Below the pieces are notes generated by a model. The model ran no database searches and was not told where the DNA came from. It saw only the letters and a program-made list of their open reading frames with translations. From Eretmocerus hayati (taxonomy: Eukaryota; Arthropoda; Insecta; Hymenoptera; Aphelinidae): DNA of 64,000 bases. The first letter of the stretch is position 1. Every line of letters begins with the position of its first letter. Below, piece after piece: positions 23,497 through 34,700 of the stretch. The position numbers were made by a program, and so were the translations under genes. The DNA is taken from contig CM056742.1 of the NCBI GenBank assembly GCA_029851415.1, positions 56,112,454 to 56,176,453 of the forward strand, written 5' to 3'.

Positions 23497-23884
23497 ATTG
23501 AACGTAGGGAACTGGAGAGGGCGTTCGCCGTACGTAATGTCATAATTTTAGCCATAGTTTGATTGTTTATTAAATAGGTTCATCGCGATATTTTATGTTC
23601 AAAAGGCGCGGTAGCGCCTAGCTGGCTGGTATATAGAAGAAAAACTCGCAGCGCTGCCGTAGTCTCACTCTGGTAAAAATATTTGACTCTAAATTCGACT
23701 CAAATATCAGACTCAAGTATGATGACACTCAGAATTTGGGTCCTTCATCCGAGTCGAATATTAGAGTCAATTTTCGGGGAATTGAAGGAACGGACTCAGC
23801 CTTATCAATAACTTTTCTCGATATTTCTAAGCCATCATATGGCCGGAAAATGAATGGAAAAGAAGAAAAAACCACAACATTGGT

Positions 23885-24260
23885 ACTTTGGGTGCCGACA
23901 CTTGGGTTCGAACTCACAATCTTTTGATTCAGAGTCCAACGCTCTACAACCGTGGCTGGCGAGACGAGATATGGACGATTGCTTAAAAGGCGTACTTGAA
24001 GTGTGAGTCGCTGTATGGAGAATATAGCGTTTTGCTGCTCATTCGCTCATTTTACGATAATACGCGTACTGTTAAAATGTTTCACAGTGAGTGACCCAAT
24101 CGAAATAACGCTATATTCTCCATACGGCGACCCACACTCCAAGTAAGCCCTTTGAGCCCGCCTGAGCGTCTCGTCTTACTGGCTACGGACGTAGAGCGAT
24201 GGACTTCGGATCGAAAGATTGTGAGGTCGAGATGTGCGGATGTGCTGTTTCCTTTTGCTT
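23885..24260. repeat. Palindrome with a tRNA-like head on each side (modules A and B)
   Basis: The left half, read on the minus strand from about 24055 to 23888, and the right half, read on the plus strand from about 24090 to 24260, are copies of one module. The order is gcaaaacgctatattctcc, cacacttcaagtacgcc, then a tRNA-like segment. In module A that segment contains GTTGGACTCTGAATC, like the anticodon arm of a tRNA-Gln (CTG), and gttcgaaccc, a good RNA polymerase III B box. In B the matching words are gatggacttcggatcg and ggtcgag. The stems no longer pair well, so these are SINE-like heads rather than working tRNA genes. Confidence 0.65.
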
Positions 24261-24674
24261 TCTCTAAAGAGAAAGGGTTGTTTCTGGCACAGCAAATTTT
24301 TTGCTCAATTTTTCATTCAAACCAACATTTTTTTCTAAGAATTTCCTTCCATCTGGATAAGACCTATATCTTCCTTCTCCTCTCGCCATAATCTATTGAT
24401 TATAGGTAACAATTTTTCCCCTTGTAGCTCCCTAAGCCAATGAGAGACTCAACTCTCTCACTCTCTGCATGTGTGTGTATGTGTGTACGTATGTTGTTTT
24501 TTTTCCTGAACGCTTTCTCTTTTACACTCCACTGGATCGATTTCTGCCTTTCTATGAGTTGTAGGGTATCACTCAAAGATGGGACTAGTGATTCGGCAGC
24601 TCTCACCTCCCAGTCAAATTCGAATCATGGGCTTTCGAAAGCAAATTTGATGAAATTCCGTCTTTTAATACATA
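24261..24674. other. No gene recognised
   Basis: Begins with the tail of module B (tttgctttctctaaagag, also present next to module C). Then a gt-rich simple repeat at about 24468-24492. No gene is seen. Confidence 0.35.
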
Positions 24675-25532
24675 ACTAGCGTAATGCCTCGCGTTGCTCG
24701 GCTTGTAAATGCTCCCGAGAGGCGTATCGGACTCTGAAAATGTTTCGGTGAATCGAAAAAAGACTAAATATCCATTCGAATTCAGTTGTTGATCATGGAT
24801 GTCCTTAAAACTTTCTTCATTTGCAAAATGTGATCTTTCGAATATAATAAATAGTCTGCCGAGTTCTGTTGAGATGAAATGTCCAATTTCGATGAGATCC
24901 AAGTTTGACTATCTTTGTGACATTATTCGAAGATTGTACATAGACATAGGCGTTCTGACCCCGAAATGTCGTTCCACAGTGTAATCGATTGTACGTCATC
25001 GCAATTCATCATTTCATCTGTGTTCTAAATTTTTCCATCGTCTTAAACTTATCTGACTCGTCGAATTATCATGTGATCCAAATTAGTGGAATTCTATGGG
25101 CTATTTCTTCTTCCGATGAATTTCAAACAATACGCAGTTGCTCATCGTGAGGTCTAATATTCTAACTCGAAAATAACATTGAAGAATTTCTCGTTAGCAA
25201 AGAATCTGAAACCATTACAGAGATGAGGAATAGAGTCCAGATCCCCCGAATTTAGAGTGAAGAATCTTCGGATAATGTTACACGAATAATAACTGAACGC
25301 AAATCTCATCAAAGTTGGACATTTCTTTTTCAATAGAACTGAAAAGACAGGTTGTTAGATTTGAATGAACACATTGTGCGAACCAAAAACAACTTGAAAA
25401 CATATATGATCAACCATGGAATTTGACTAGGAATCAACTCTTTTTTTGATTTATAATAACATTTCCAGAGTCTAATACGCCTCTCTGGAGCATTTACAAG
25501 CCGAGCAACGCGAGGCATTGCACTAGTCACCC
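24675..25532. mobile_element. Diverged palindromic element, atgcctcgcgttgctcgg ends
   Basis: The left end atgcctcgcgttgctcgg (about 24685) recurs in inverted form at about 25500-25520, preceded on both sides by actag. The inverted similarity continues inward for about 270 bp with many substitutions (for example gaaatgtccaatttcgatg against its counterpart near 25310). No coding capacity and no clear target duplication. Confidence 0.65.
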
Positions 25533-26235
25533 ATATCATCAATCTCAAGATACTGATCTCAATTTTCGGCTCCGACCTGGATATTCCATAACTCCGATAC
25601 AAAATCGATCTGGGCTGAACAAAGAAGCACGTATCACCTCATTTCAGTTGTAGAATCGAATACTCCATCACGGAGGGAGTTGAAATGTCTAATCGACTAC
25701 TGAGGTACTTTTTTCCTGGCTTCGTAAACGTATAATACCGTCAAAAGAATCGTTCGACATCTAAACGAACAGTATCATCGGATGCTATAATTATCTGCAT
25801 TTGAACCCATAGTTCAGATAGAACCCAAATATAATTCATCATAGGAATAATTCACCGTACTCACAAGTGTCCAGTGAGAATTGTATGAGCCTAGCTCAGA
25901 ATACGAAGACAATCACAAAATAACTCACCCGAGCTGCAGGGGTAGGTATTCGCGAAACATAAGAAGGCCATAACCACATTGAAATTATTCGTGCAGACAT
26001 TCATCCATCTACACAGAGAAGAACGTCTGATTCTCTGTCCGAAACTAAATGTATTCATAGCCTAAATCGCAATAGATAAACTTGAACGCAAGAACATAAA
26101 AACACACACATCTTACAGAAGTTAATTATACCACGCACCGCCGATAACCAGTACTTTGATATATATGTTAAAGCACCAATGCGACGCTGAAAAAATGAGT
26201 TGTAAATTGCATCCGTCTATACATGAGAATATGTA
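25533..26235. other. No gene recognised
   Basis: AT-rich sequence. I see no motif, repeat or exon here. Confidence 0.35.
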
Positions 26236-27190
26236 TAGACAACCGTATTTCCGTTCCGCCTCTCCAATGACAGAAAATTGAGAAGACTATTACGGAGATG
26301 GTGAGAGTGGAGTCTATGACCCCGCGCTCATCAACCAGTCTTCAATCGTCTTCGACTCCTCCTCCTGGAAGCGCAACTACGAGACGAAAGGAAAATGCAT
26401 ATAACGTCATGCCCATGAGGGAGAAGTGGAGGAAATCGATGGAATGCGCGCTCGCTGGATAGTCAAAAGCAAGGAATCTGCAGCGGAAGCGGGTAAGTCA
26501 TAGCTCCTCTACTTATTAGTTCTCGATATGAATCCATAGATATACCGGTAGTTATATAACACGCACAATCCAGACAATATGAAAAACCTTCAAAACCCCC
26601 AAATTATCGAAGTATTTCGTTCGTGCATTTTTATTAGAAGTATGAAGATTTTTGCGCGATTTCAGGAAAAAGAATATAAAAAAAGTTGGAAAATTCGAAT
26701 TTTTCCCACGAACTCGGTAGGAGAGGAGGAGAATGGGGTATTTGATTTTTTTTCGGGATTCCGGAAGAACGACGAGATGAGAGATGGAAAAAAAAATTTT
26801 TCGCGATTTTGTAAAAACCAAAATAAAAAAATCAGTTTTACCTCGAACATTCCTCCCGAAAAGTTGCAGGAATATCCCATTGTGGGGCATTGGAAAGTCT
26901 CATCTCAGTTGAGAACAATTTTTGTGCAGCTTCAAAAATACATAGAATCATTCAACACACGATCCTACAGCAACTAATTTCTGGTTCCCCCTTTCCAATG
27001 CCAGCAGAACGGAGAAACTTCCAGACGAAGTGAGAGTCAAGATCTCCACCCCGCGGTCATCAATCGTCCCTCAGTCGGCTTCAACTCCTCTTAGACGCAC
27101 AACTACGCGACGAGAAGAGTACATACGTAACAGCGTGCTGTAGGAGCAGGGTGGGGAGACGCTATATAGTACGCGCTCGCATGATCATCT
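26236..27190 (+). repeat. Two diverged promoter-like direct repeats
   Basis: The segments 26240-26460 and 26975-27185 are direct copies with about 65-75% similarity by eye, about 735 bp apart. Shared landmarks are tctccaatg, gtgagagt, accccgcg, catcaa, caactac and gcgcgctcgc. The second copy contains a TATA-like ctatatag (about 27168) with a cagtct initiator-like word about 30 bp downstream. The first is followed by gcgggtaagt, a good splice donor (26488-26497). They could be duplicated promoter and first-exon units of a host or SINE-like transcript. No protein is visible. Confidence 0.4.
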
Positions 27191-28119
27191 GCAGTCTCTC
27201 ATCGGCGCTCTTCGTGGGCGCACGGGCGCGCTGCAAGTCGAAACAACCTCATAGTGGTAACGAAGTGGCTATATGGCTTCATAGGTAACACGAAAACTCA
27301 ATAACGCTTTGATAGATTATTCTTAAACTCTGTGGGTGGATCACAAAGACTCTTACGCCTACGCCAGTGGATTTTGAGCATTATTGGATGAGTGTTTTTT
27401 GACTCATAAAGTTTTTCATGACCAATTTTCAATTTTTATTGAAAAAGCATATTTCAAAAATGATTTGGAATTCCTAGTCCTACTTTAAAAAATTCTCAGT
27501 GACGTAATTCTGATGTTTTTTGAAGTTTTTTGAAGTGCTGAATCGATTGGTTAATACGGAATTTTGTAAAAATGTCATTATCATGGTCTTAGAGACCGGT
27601 ATAGAAAGGAGTACAGGGAAGCTAGAATAAAATGGGAAGAAATCAAAATTGTGTATTAACCAATCGATCCAGAACCTCAAAAAACCTTCATATTGAACGG
27701 ATTATATTTTTCAAAGCAGGAAGAAAATTTATAGACAGTTTTTGAGATATGGAGAAATGAGAAATTTTCAGAAGAAATTTTATAATTCAGGGAATAATGG
27801 TCGGGGCCGCTGAAATTGTAGCGTTCCCATCTACAGATGACACCAAATATGTGTGCAAAATTTAAAGGGGATTGGTGAAAACGATGAGGCGTTTTGCTGC
27901 GACATAGAAAACAAAAGAAAACAAAATACATATACACAGACACGGTCAGAGGGCTCGAAAGATGGGTTGATAGTCATTTTCCAGGGCGTTATCTAGGAAA
28001 ACTGTTACCTACAGTCGATAGATCCAAGGGAAACGAAGAGGGCAGTATAATTTTCATGTATCCAAGAGCTTTATTGGAGGAGAAAATAAATTTTTGAAAA
28101 AAAAATCGAGGAAAAATCC
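27191..28119. other. No gene; one inverted repeat
   Basis: The word cgattggttaatac near 27543 recurs inverted near 27652, giving a loose hairpin. Otherwise AT-rich with no recognised feature. Confidence 0.35.
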
Positions 28120-28440
28120 ACTACCATCAAATGGAAGCTTTCTTTCTTGAGAAAGCAAAAACCCGGGGTGAGAAAGTCCGGCTGAGACCCGGGCGCGAAC
28201 ACACGATCGGTCAAACTGTCCGATCTGAAGTCCAGCACCTTTCCGCGGGCCTCACGAGGAAAGTTAGGAGTCCGGTCGTAACAGGCGTACTTGTAACGTG
28301 ATCCGCTATATAGCTATACTTGGAGTGTACCGAGTCGCCACAGCTATTATATATCGAAAATATTAGTTAGCGTTTCATCGTTGCTCATACTTATTATTCA
28401 TATACATACACCCATCTCATCATATATAATGGTGAGCATA
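28120..28440 (-). repeat. tRNA-headed module C
   Basis: Read on the minus strand: gtatgagcaacgatgaaacg, then ggcgactcggtacactcc, then a tRNA-like segment with ggtgctggacttcagatc and a B-box-like gttcgcgccc, ending in tttgctttctc as in module B. It is the inverted counterpart of module D on the far side of the 28.5-41 kb structure. Confidence 0.6.
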
Positions 28441-30363
28441 CTCACTGAGTGTATGAGTATATGAGTCATTTCGGAGCATTTCGGACAGAGGCGTCACCAG
28501 GGGGATCTGGGAAAAATCCCAAAAAATTTTTTTCCATTAATACTATGTTTGAAGAGTACAAAAAATTTTTTTTGGGTTCTTCCCGAAGCTCTCCACGGGC
28601 TCTAGGGCACACAGAAGGTCTATTTGTGGCCCTTTTTGGCCTATTCCTGGGAAATCATAGCTCCGACTAGACTCAATATTTTTTTACGTACTTCGACGCG
28701 TTTTCTTTGTTAAGACTAGCACTTTTGAAGAAAAATAGTCCGGACTCAATCATGCAGCCTAGTAACTTCTAGGAGCTATTTGCTGAGAGCAGATTTTAGC
28801 GATTTTTGGGCCTGCTTCAAAGCGATCTAGCTCCCAATAGACATGTGATAATCGACTTCTGCAGGTGGTCATTTTGAAGATCTTGAAAAAACCTACAATT
28901 TGACCACCTGTAGAAGTCGATTGTCGTACTTTTTATAGGAGCTATAGCCGATACAAGTTGAGCAGTTTTGTAGAAATGCAAAACTTTGAGCTCAATTTGA
29001 AAAAATCGTTTTTTTTCTTTCGACCCCAAACCTATGCGAATGTTTTCCGATACAAATACGTCCAAGTAGAACAATAATCTGGGTGGGCCATTTATTTCAC
29101 GATTTCATTCAGCCAATTTGGAACACCCTTTTTTAACTTTTTGCTTAAAATGCCGACATAGGCATGGCTCGCATATGCTTCCATCTGAGTTCTTGTGCAC
29201 CAATCTGGGTGGAATGACTCCCCAAAGTACCCCCGAATATGTGTAAGAACTTCCGCAGGCGAGCCTTGAGCCAAAAGCGAGCTGGAGCCCAAATCACCAG
29301 GTCCGAGATGGGCATTATTTCGTCTATTTTGGGGCAGGCGAGCGAGGTCTCGATTCCCCGTGTTTCTGCTCACGAACGAGACGATTGGCTAGTGTAGGGA
29401 TACAAACATGTTTTTTCCGACTCAAAATGACCATCTATATACGATTCCGGGGTCAATTTAGCCCTAAATCCTCGTCATTTTGCATTAGAGGCGCAAAACC
29501 TGTTATTACGGAGTTTAACGCCGTCTTGGATGATATCCTAGGCACGAATTGACCCCGGAATCATGTTTAGATGGTCATTTTCAGTCGGAAAAACGTGTTT
29601 GTATCCCTATTCTAGCCACTCGTCTCGTTTGTGGGTGGGAACACGAGGAATTGAGCCATCGCTCACCTGCCCAAAAATAGACGAAATCATGCCCATCTCG
29701 GACCTGATGGTTTGAGCCTCCAGCTCGCTTCTGGCTCGAGGCTCGCCTGCGGAAGTTCTTACACATATTTGAGGGTACTTTGGGGAGTAATTCCACCCAG
29801 ATTGGTGCACAGCAACTCAGATGGAAGCATATGCGAGCCATGCCTATGTCGGCATTTTAAGCAAAAAGTCAAAAAACTATTTTTGAACGTACGCCAAAAA
29901 TCAGTGTTAGTGCTTGTCTCAAAGAATATATTCGCACAGGTTTGGGGTCGAAAGAAGAAGAACGATTTTTGTAAATTGAGCTCAAAGTTTGGCGTTTGTA
30001 CAAAACTGCTCAACTTGTATCGGCTATAGCTCCTATAAAAAGTACAACAATCGACTTCTACAGATGGTCAAATTGTAGGTTCTTTTAAGACCTTCAGAAT
30101 GACTACCGGCAGGAGTCGATTATCACATGTCTAGTGGGAGCTAGATCGCTTTGAAGCAGGCCCAATAATCGCTAAAATCTAAACTCAGCAAATAGCTCCT
30201 AGAAGTGACTGGGCACGATGATTGATTCCGGGCTATTTTTTTTCAAAAGTGCTAGTCTCAACAGAGAAAATGCACCCAAGTAAGTTTAAAAAGATTGAGT
30301 CTAGCCGGAGCTATGATATTCCAGAAATAGGCCAAAAAGGGCCTAAAATAGACCCTCTGGGGG

Positions 30364-30738
30364 TGTTCCGATTCATAATTCTATCATTATATTTATATAT
30401 ATCTATGGTTCTGATTATTGAAAATTATGATAATTCTAAGTGTGCGCTCGGCGAATGTTTGCTTGAATATAATCATTCATGATCTGTGTAAATTCAGTTG
30501 ATACGGCCCTGAGTGGCGCGTCGCGTTTCGAGTGTTCCGCTGCAAGAATTCGGAGCCTCGCACGCACTTCCTTCTTCTTCGTTTTACCGTCGCAGCACAC
30601 ACACGCGCTTTTGTAGGGCTCGCGCAATGAGCCCAGTTTTGATTTAAATGATTAAAGTCTTGTCGAGCATAACCCTCTGTATTTGTGAGTGTTTATTTCT
30701 CCACCCCATCGCATCCATTAGCTCCTCATGAGCGAACA
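30364..30738 (+). repeat. BEL 5' LTR
   Basis: Begins TGTTCCGATTCATAATTC and ends GAGCGAACA. A TATA-like tatttatatatatc lies about 20 bp in, and attaaa, a possible polyadenylation signal, at about 30651. It differs from the 3' LTR at about three positions, including two near 30550-30557. Confidence 0.95.
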
Positions 30739-30740
30739 CT

Positions 30741-30757
30741 TGGTCCTTCGAGCCGGG
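30741..30757 (+). promoter_or_regulatory. Primer-binding site, complementary to tRNA-Tyr
   Basis: TGGTCCTTCGAGCCGG begins two bases after the LTR. Its complement, CCGGCTCGAAGGACCA, fits the 3' end plus CCA of eukaryotic tRNA-Tyr as I remember it. The site primes minus-strand DNA synthesis. Confidence 0.75.
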
Positions 30758-31725
30758 TTGCGATGGATGTGAGACAGTGCACAGTGCTCAAAAACTTGAG
30801 AATCTCGCGGTGCTCCGAAATGCGACGCCAACGTCGCCATTTTGATGGTCGCACGAGGCTTGACGCTACTATCGCGTGTGCTTAATAGTGCGTGACCAAA
30901 TCGGAGAAATTGTAAAACGCGAGTGACAATTGTGAAAGCCCCCGATGGTGTTTCGCTGTGTGTTGATTCAGCTATTTTGGCTGAGGAGCCGAGAACACCG
31001 GGTGTGCTCATTTTCGCATCAGTGAGTGACATTTCGAAGTGTGTGTGTGTGTGCTGTGAAAAAGACAGTGCACCTAATCTGCATCTTGCAGCAGCTTCCC
31101 CGCAAACGTCCCGGTCTTGTGGGACGTGTGGAGCTGGGCAGCGTGAGATCTCATCAACCTGGGGAGCGGTCACGAGGACAGAGGTGGGAAGGCAACATTG
31201 ATGCCTGCCATACCGACGGCCGCGGTGATTGCTGTTACGCAGTTCCTCGGGTAGTCGCTCCGTTCCGATCGCGCTGCAGTCGGCGCATGCAACAGCTGGT
31301 GTCTTGGTGTGCGGCTGTCTGTCAACATACAGTCGATGCGTTTGTTTGCTGTTCGTCGCAAGTTGCACGCGACGATGCACGCTCAACATAAACAAGTAAG
31401 ATCATTCCGATTTTACACTACTGCACATATTGTAAATACTCTGTATATATAGACGCTTTGCGCCAGTGCAAGCACTCATTGTGGTGACATTTACGTCACA
31501 CTCTAATACATTGGAGAGCATTTCCTTCTATCACTGGTTGATCCAGTAACTTTATTGTTGCTTTTCAATACAATCACGTGGTGAGTTGAGAATTCTTTTC
31601 GAGAGTTACTGTGCATACTGAAGGGTGCAATCTGTCTTTAATTGCAATACCCACGCACTGTCTAACGGGCTGTACCCATTCTCATCTCTCACATTCATAG
31701 TATTTTGTTCAAATATCCAAAAAAA
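30758..31725 (+). other. BEL leader
   Basis: About 970 bp between primer site and first ATG, GC-richer than its surroundings, with a short (gt)n at about 31040. It presumably holds the packaging signal. A 225-codon frame on the opposite strand (30718-31395) overlaps the LTR edge and has no recognisable domain; I do not treat it as a gene. Confidence 0.5.
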
Positions 31726-34700
31726 ATGGATAAACTTGTTGAAAATCAGGAAGCTATCCTGAGGAAAATTACAAACTCCTGGACTCATTTTGAAAAGGAG
31801 GGTAAGAAGAAAATGAAAGTAGGTGGCGCTGAGGTTTGTATGACCAAAATAGAGGAGTATTGGTTGGAAATGAAGGAAAATCACGAGAAAATTCTCCAAA
31901 TTCCTGATCTTGATCGAGGTCATCGGTATTTTGCTGAAGATATTATTGAGAAAGTGGAGGAAGCTCACATAATAGCTCTAGGTGATTTTAAAGAATTCCT
32001 TCTCAACGCACAGCATGTCGATGTTAGAACTGTAGGTGCTCGTGGCAATACTACAAATTTTGTCATGCCTGAAATTCAATCCGCTCAGCTCAGCCCAATC
32101 ACTATTGATGTTTTTGATGGGACTTGGTCTAATTGGCATAAATTCCGAGATCTCTTCAATGCCACTGTTGTAAACTCTCATTTTTCAGACGTGGTTAAAT
32201 ACTACCATCTTAAAACGCATCTCTCAGGTGATGCAGAACAACTTCTCCAAGGGATACCTCTCGATGAGGATAATTTCGAACAGGCTTGGAACAAGCTTCA
32301 AGAACATTATGAAAATAAGAGGCGTATGGTGAACCATTACCTCAAACAATTCTTTTCTGTCAAACCTCTCGTTTCCGGGTCAGCAGCTGAGCTGAGAGCT
32401 CTGATCAATGGAACAGTCAACCCTCTCCTTGCGCTCAAAACTGAAAAGCGCAAGACTGAGTCTTGGGACGATCTAATCGTTTTTATAACCGCCAGTCGTC
32501 TCGATGAAAAGTCTCGCACGCTTTGGAAGACCGCCATTGGAGACACCACCGAACCCCCTACTTTTGAGAGATTAGAGTCATTTCTGAAAACAAGGCTGAG
32601 TACACTCGAGTCTCTAGAACATAGTAAATTGCTTAGTATTCCATCTGCTTGCTCGGATGCCAAACCAAGTAAACCTCAATTGAACGCTCAGAAGAATAGT
32701 TCGAATGCTCCAAAGGCTGGAGCTAAAGTTCTTCACACAACTCAAAACGAAAAACCTAAAAAGTGTTCGTTATGTGACCAAGACCACTACATATCCAATT
32801 GCAGTTCCTTCAAGTCCATGACAATAGATGGCAGAAGAGAATTTGCTCGCAACAAGCGGTTATGTTTCAACTGCCTTGGTTCTCACTTGTATGAAAATTG
32901 TAAGTCCCCTTTCAAATGCAGCACGCGTGGTGGCAAGCACCACTCGCTGCTCCATGTAGAGAAGTCTCAGGCAATGGCCACTGAAGGCACTCAAGCGTCC
33001 AACGCGAAGCTTTCGGCTAGTTCTCCTCCTTTTCAGCCTAATCCTCCCTCCCACAACCATGTTGTAGCTCTCAATACCCAAGTTTGCAAGCCAAGTGCGA
33101 TTCTGTTGGCAACTGCGTGGGTGAGAGTGTCAAACTCAAAAGGAGAAGTCGTGTTGGCTCGAGCTCTAATCGACCAGTGCGCACAAACCTCATTCGTATC
33201 TGAATCGTTGTGTCAACGGCTCAACTTACTCAAAAGGCATGTATCAGTCCCAGTCCAAGGACTTGGTGGTCGACAGTCTCATGCCAAGGGCATTACTGAA
33301 GTGACTATCCAAGCTGCATTCGAGTCCTCGTTCGTAGCCAAGCTTCAAGCACTCGTCATCAAAGAAGTTTCGGGTTACCGTCCAAGAGTGATTGGTTGTG
33401 TTGACACGTGGAACCATATCAATGGACTACAGTTGGCCGATCCGAGTTTCACAGACTCGAGGCCAGTCGAACTTCTTCTTAGTGCCGCAGTGCACGCCCT
33501 CATAGTCGAGGATGAACTCCGCAAAGGCGATCATCATCAACCGATCGCTACCAAGACTAAACTTGGTTGGATATTATCTGGGCCCACTGCCAATTGCGAT
33601 CAGCTGATCATGCAGCCAACGGTTCTCCACTGCGCTGCTGATGTCGAAATTGGTGAACTTCTGCAACGTTTTTGGAGACAAGAAGAGGTTGGCTGTCCTT
33701 CGTCCAAACTCCCTCTTGATGAACAGCGTTCGGAAGAACAATTATGTGAGGAACATTTTGTTGCTACTCACACGAGGGGCGCAGATGGCCGTTATACCGT
33801 GAGACTGCCTTTACGTTATAATATTGAATCTCTGAATCTTGGTGAGTCTTTCTACCCTGCTAAGAAACTACTTTTCAAACTTGAAAAAAGACTTGCTGCC
33901 GATCAAAAGCTTTCTGATGCATACTATGAATTCCTCAACGAGTATGAATTGCTGAGGCATATGTCATGCTACTCTGATATTTCCCGTTCTGTTGATTTGT
34001 CTGGCCATTTATTCTTACCTCACCATGGTATACTGCAAGAGAGTAGCACCACGACTGAATTGAGAACGGTATTCAATGGTTCTTTCAAACCTAAATCTGG
34101 CAAGTCAATAAATGATCTTTTATTCGTGGGCACAAATCTCTTACCTGACTTGCTCAGCTTGATTCTCAACTGGCAAACTTACAAATACGCATTTACTGCG
34201 GATATTGAGAAAATGTTTCGCCAGATCTGGGTTCACGACGAGGATAGGAAATTGCAGTCCATCCTCTGGCGCAAAGATCCTACGTTACCTATATCTGTCA
34301 ACCAGTTGAACACCGTCACATATGGTATCGTGAGCAGCTCTTACCATGCCAATCGAGTCCGAATCCAGCTCGCCGAGGACGAGTACGAGCAATTTCCCCT
34401 GGGCGCTGAAGCCTTAAAATCTGAAACATACATGGACGACGTCGTTTCTGGCGATCACACCTTGGAAGCTGCGTTGATCAAGCAACAAGAATTGATCAGC
34501 ATTTGCAGAGTGGGTGGTTTCAACCTTCGCAAGTGGGTGGCAAGTGATGACCGCTTGTTATCTTGCTTGCCTGATGACCTTCTTGCTGAACCTCCCTCTG
34601 CATCGAGTAGCAATATTTTCTCGTCAAGAGACGGATCCGTCTTCTCAATTTTGGGATTGTATTGGCTTCCACATGAGGATGTCTTCAAATTCAAGCCAAT

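Noticed and set aside
23885..23965. Functional tRNA-Gln gene
   Set aside because: Anticodon-like CTG and B box are visible, but the T and acceptor stems do not pair; treated as a SINE-like head.
30718..31395. 225-codon minus-strand frame in the BEL leader
   Set aside because: Antisense to a young retrotransposon leader, overlaps the LTR edge, low-complexity His/Thr stretch from a gt repeat, no domain.
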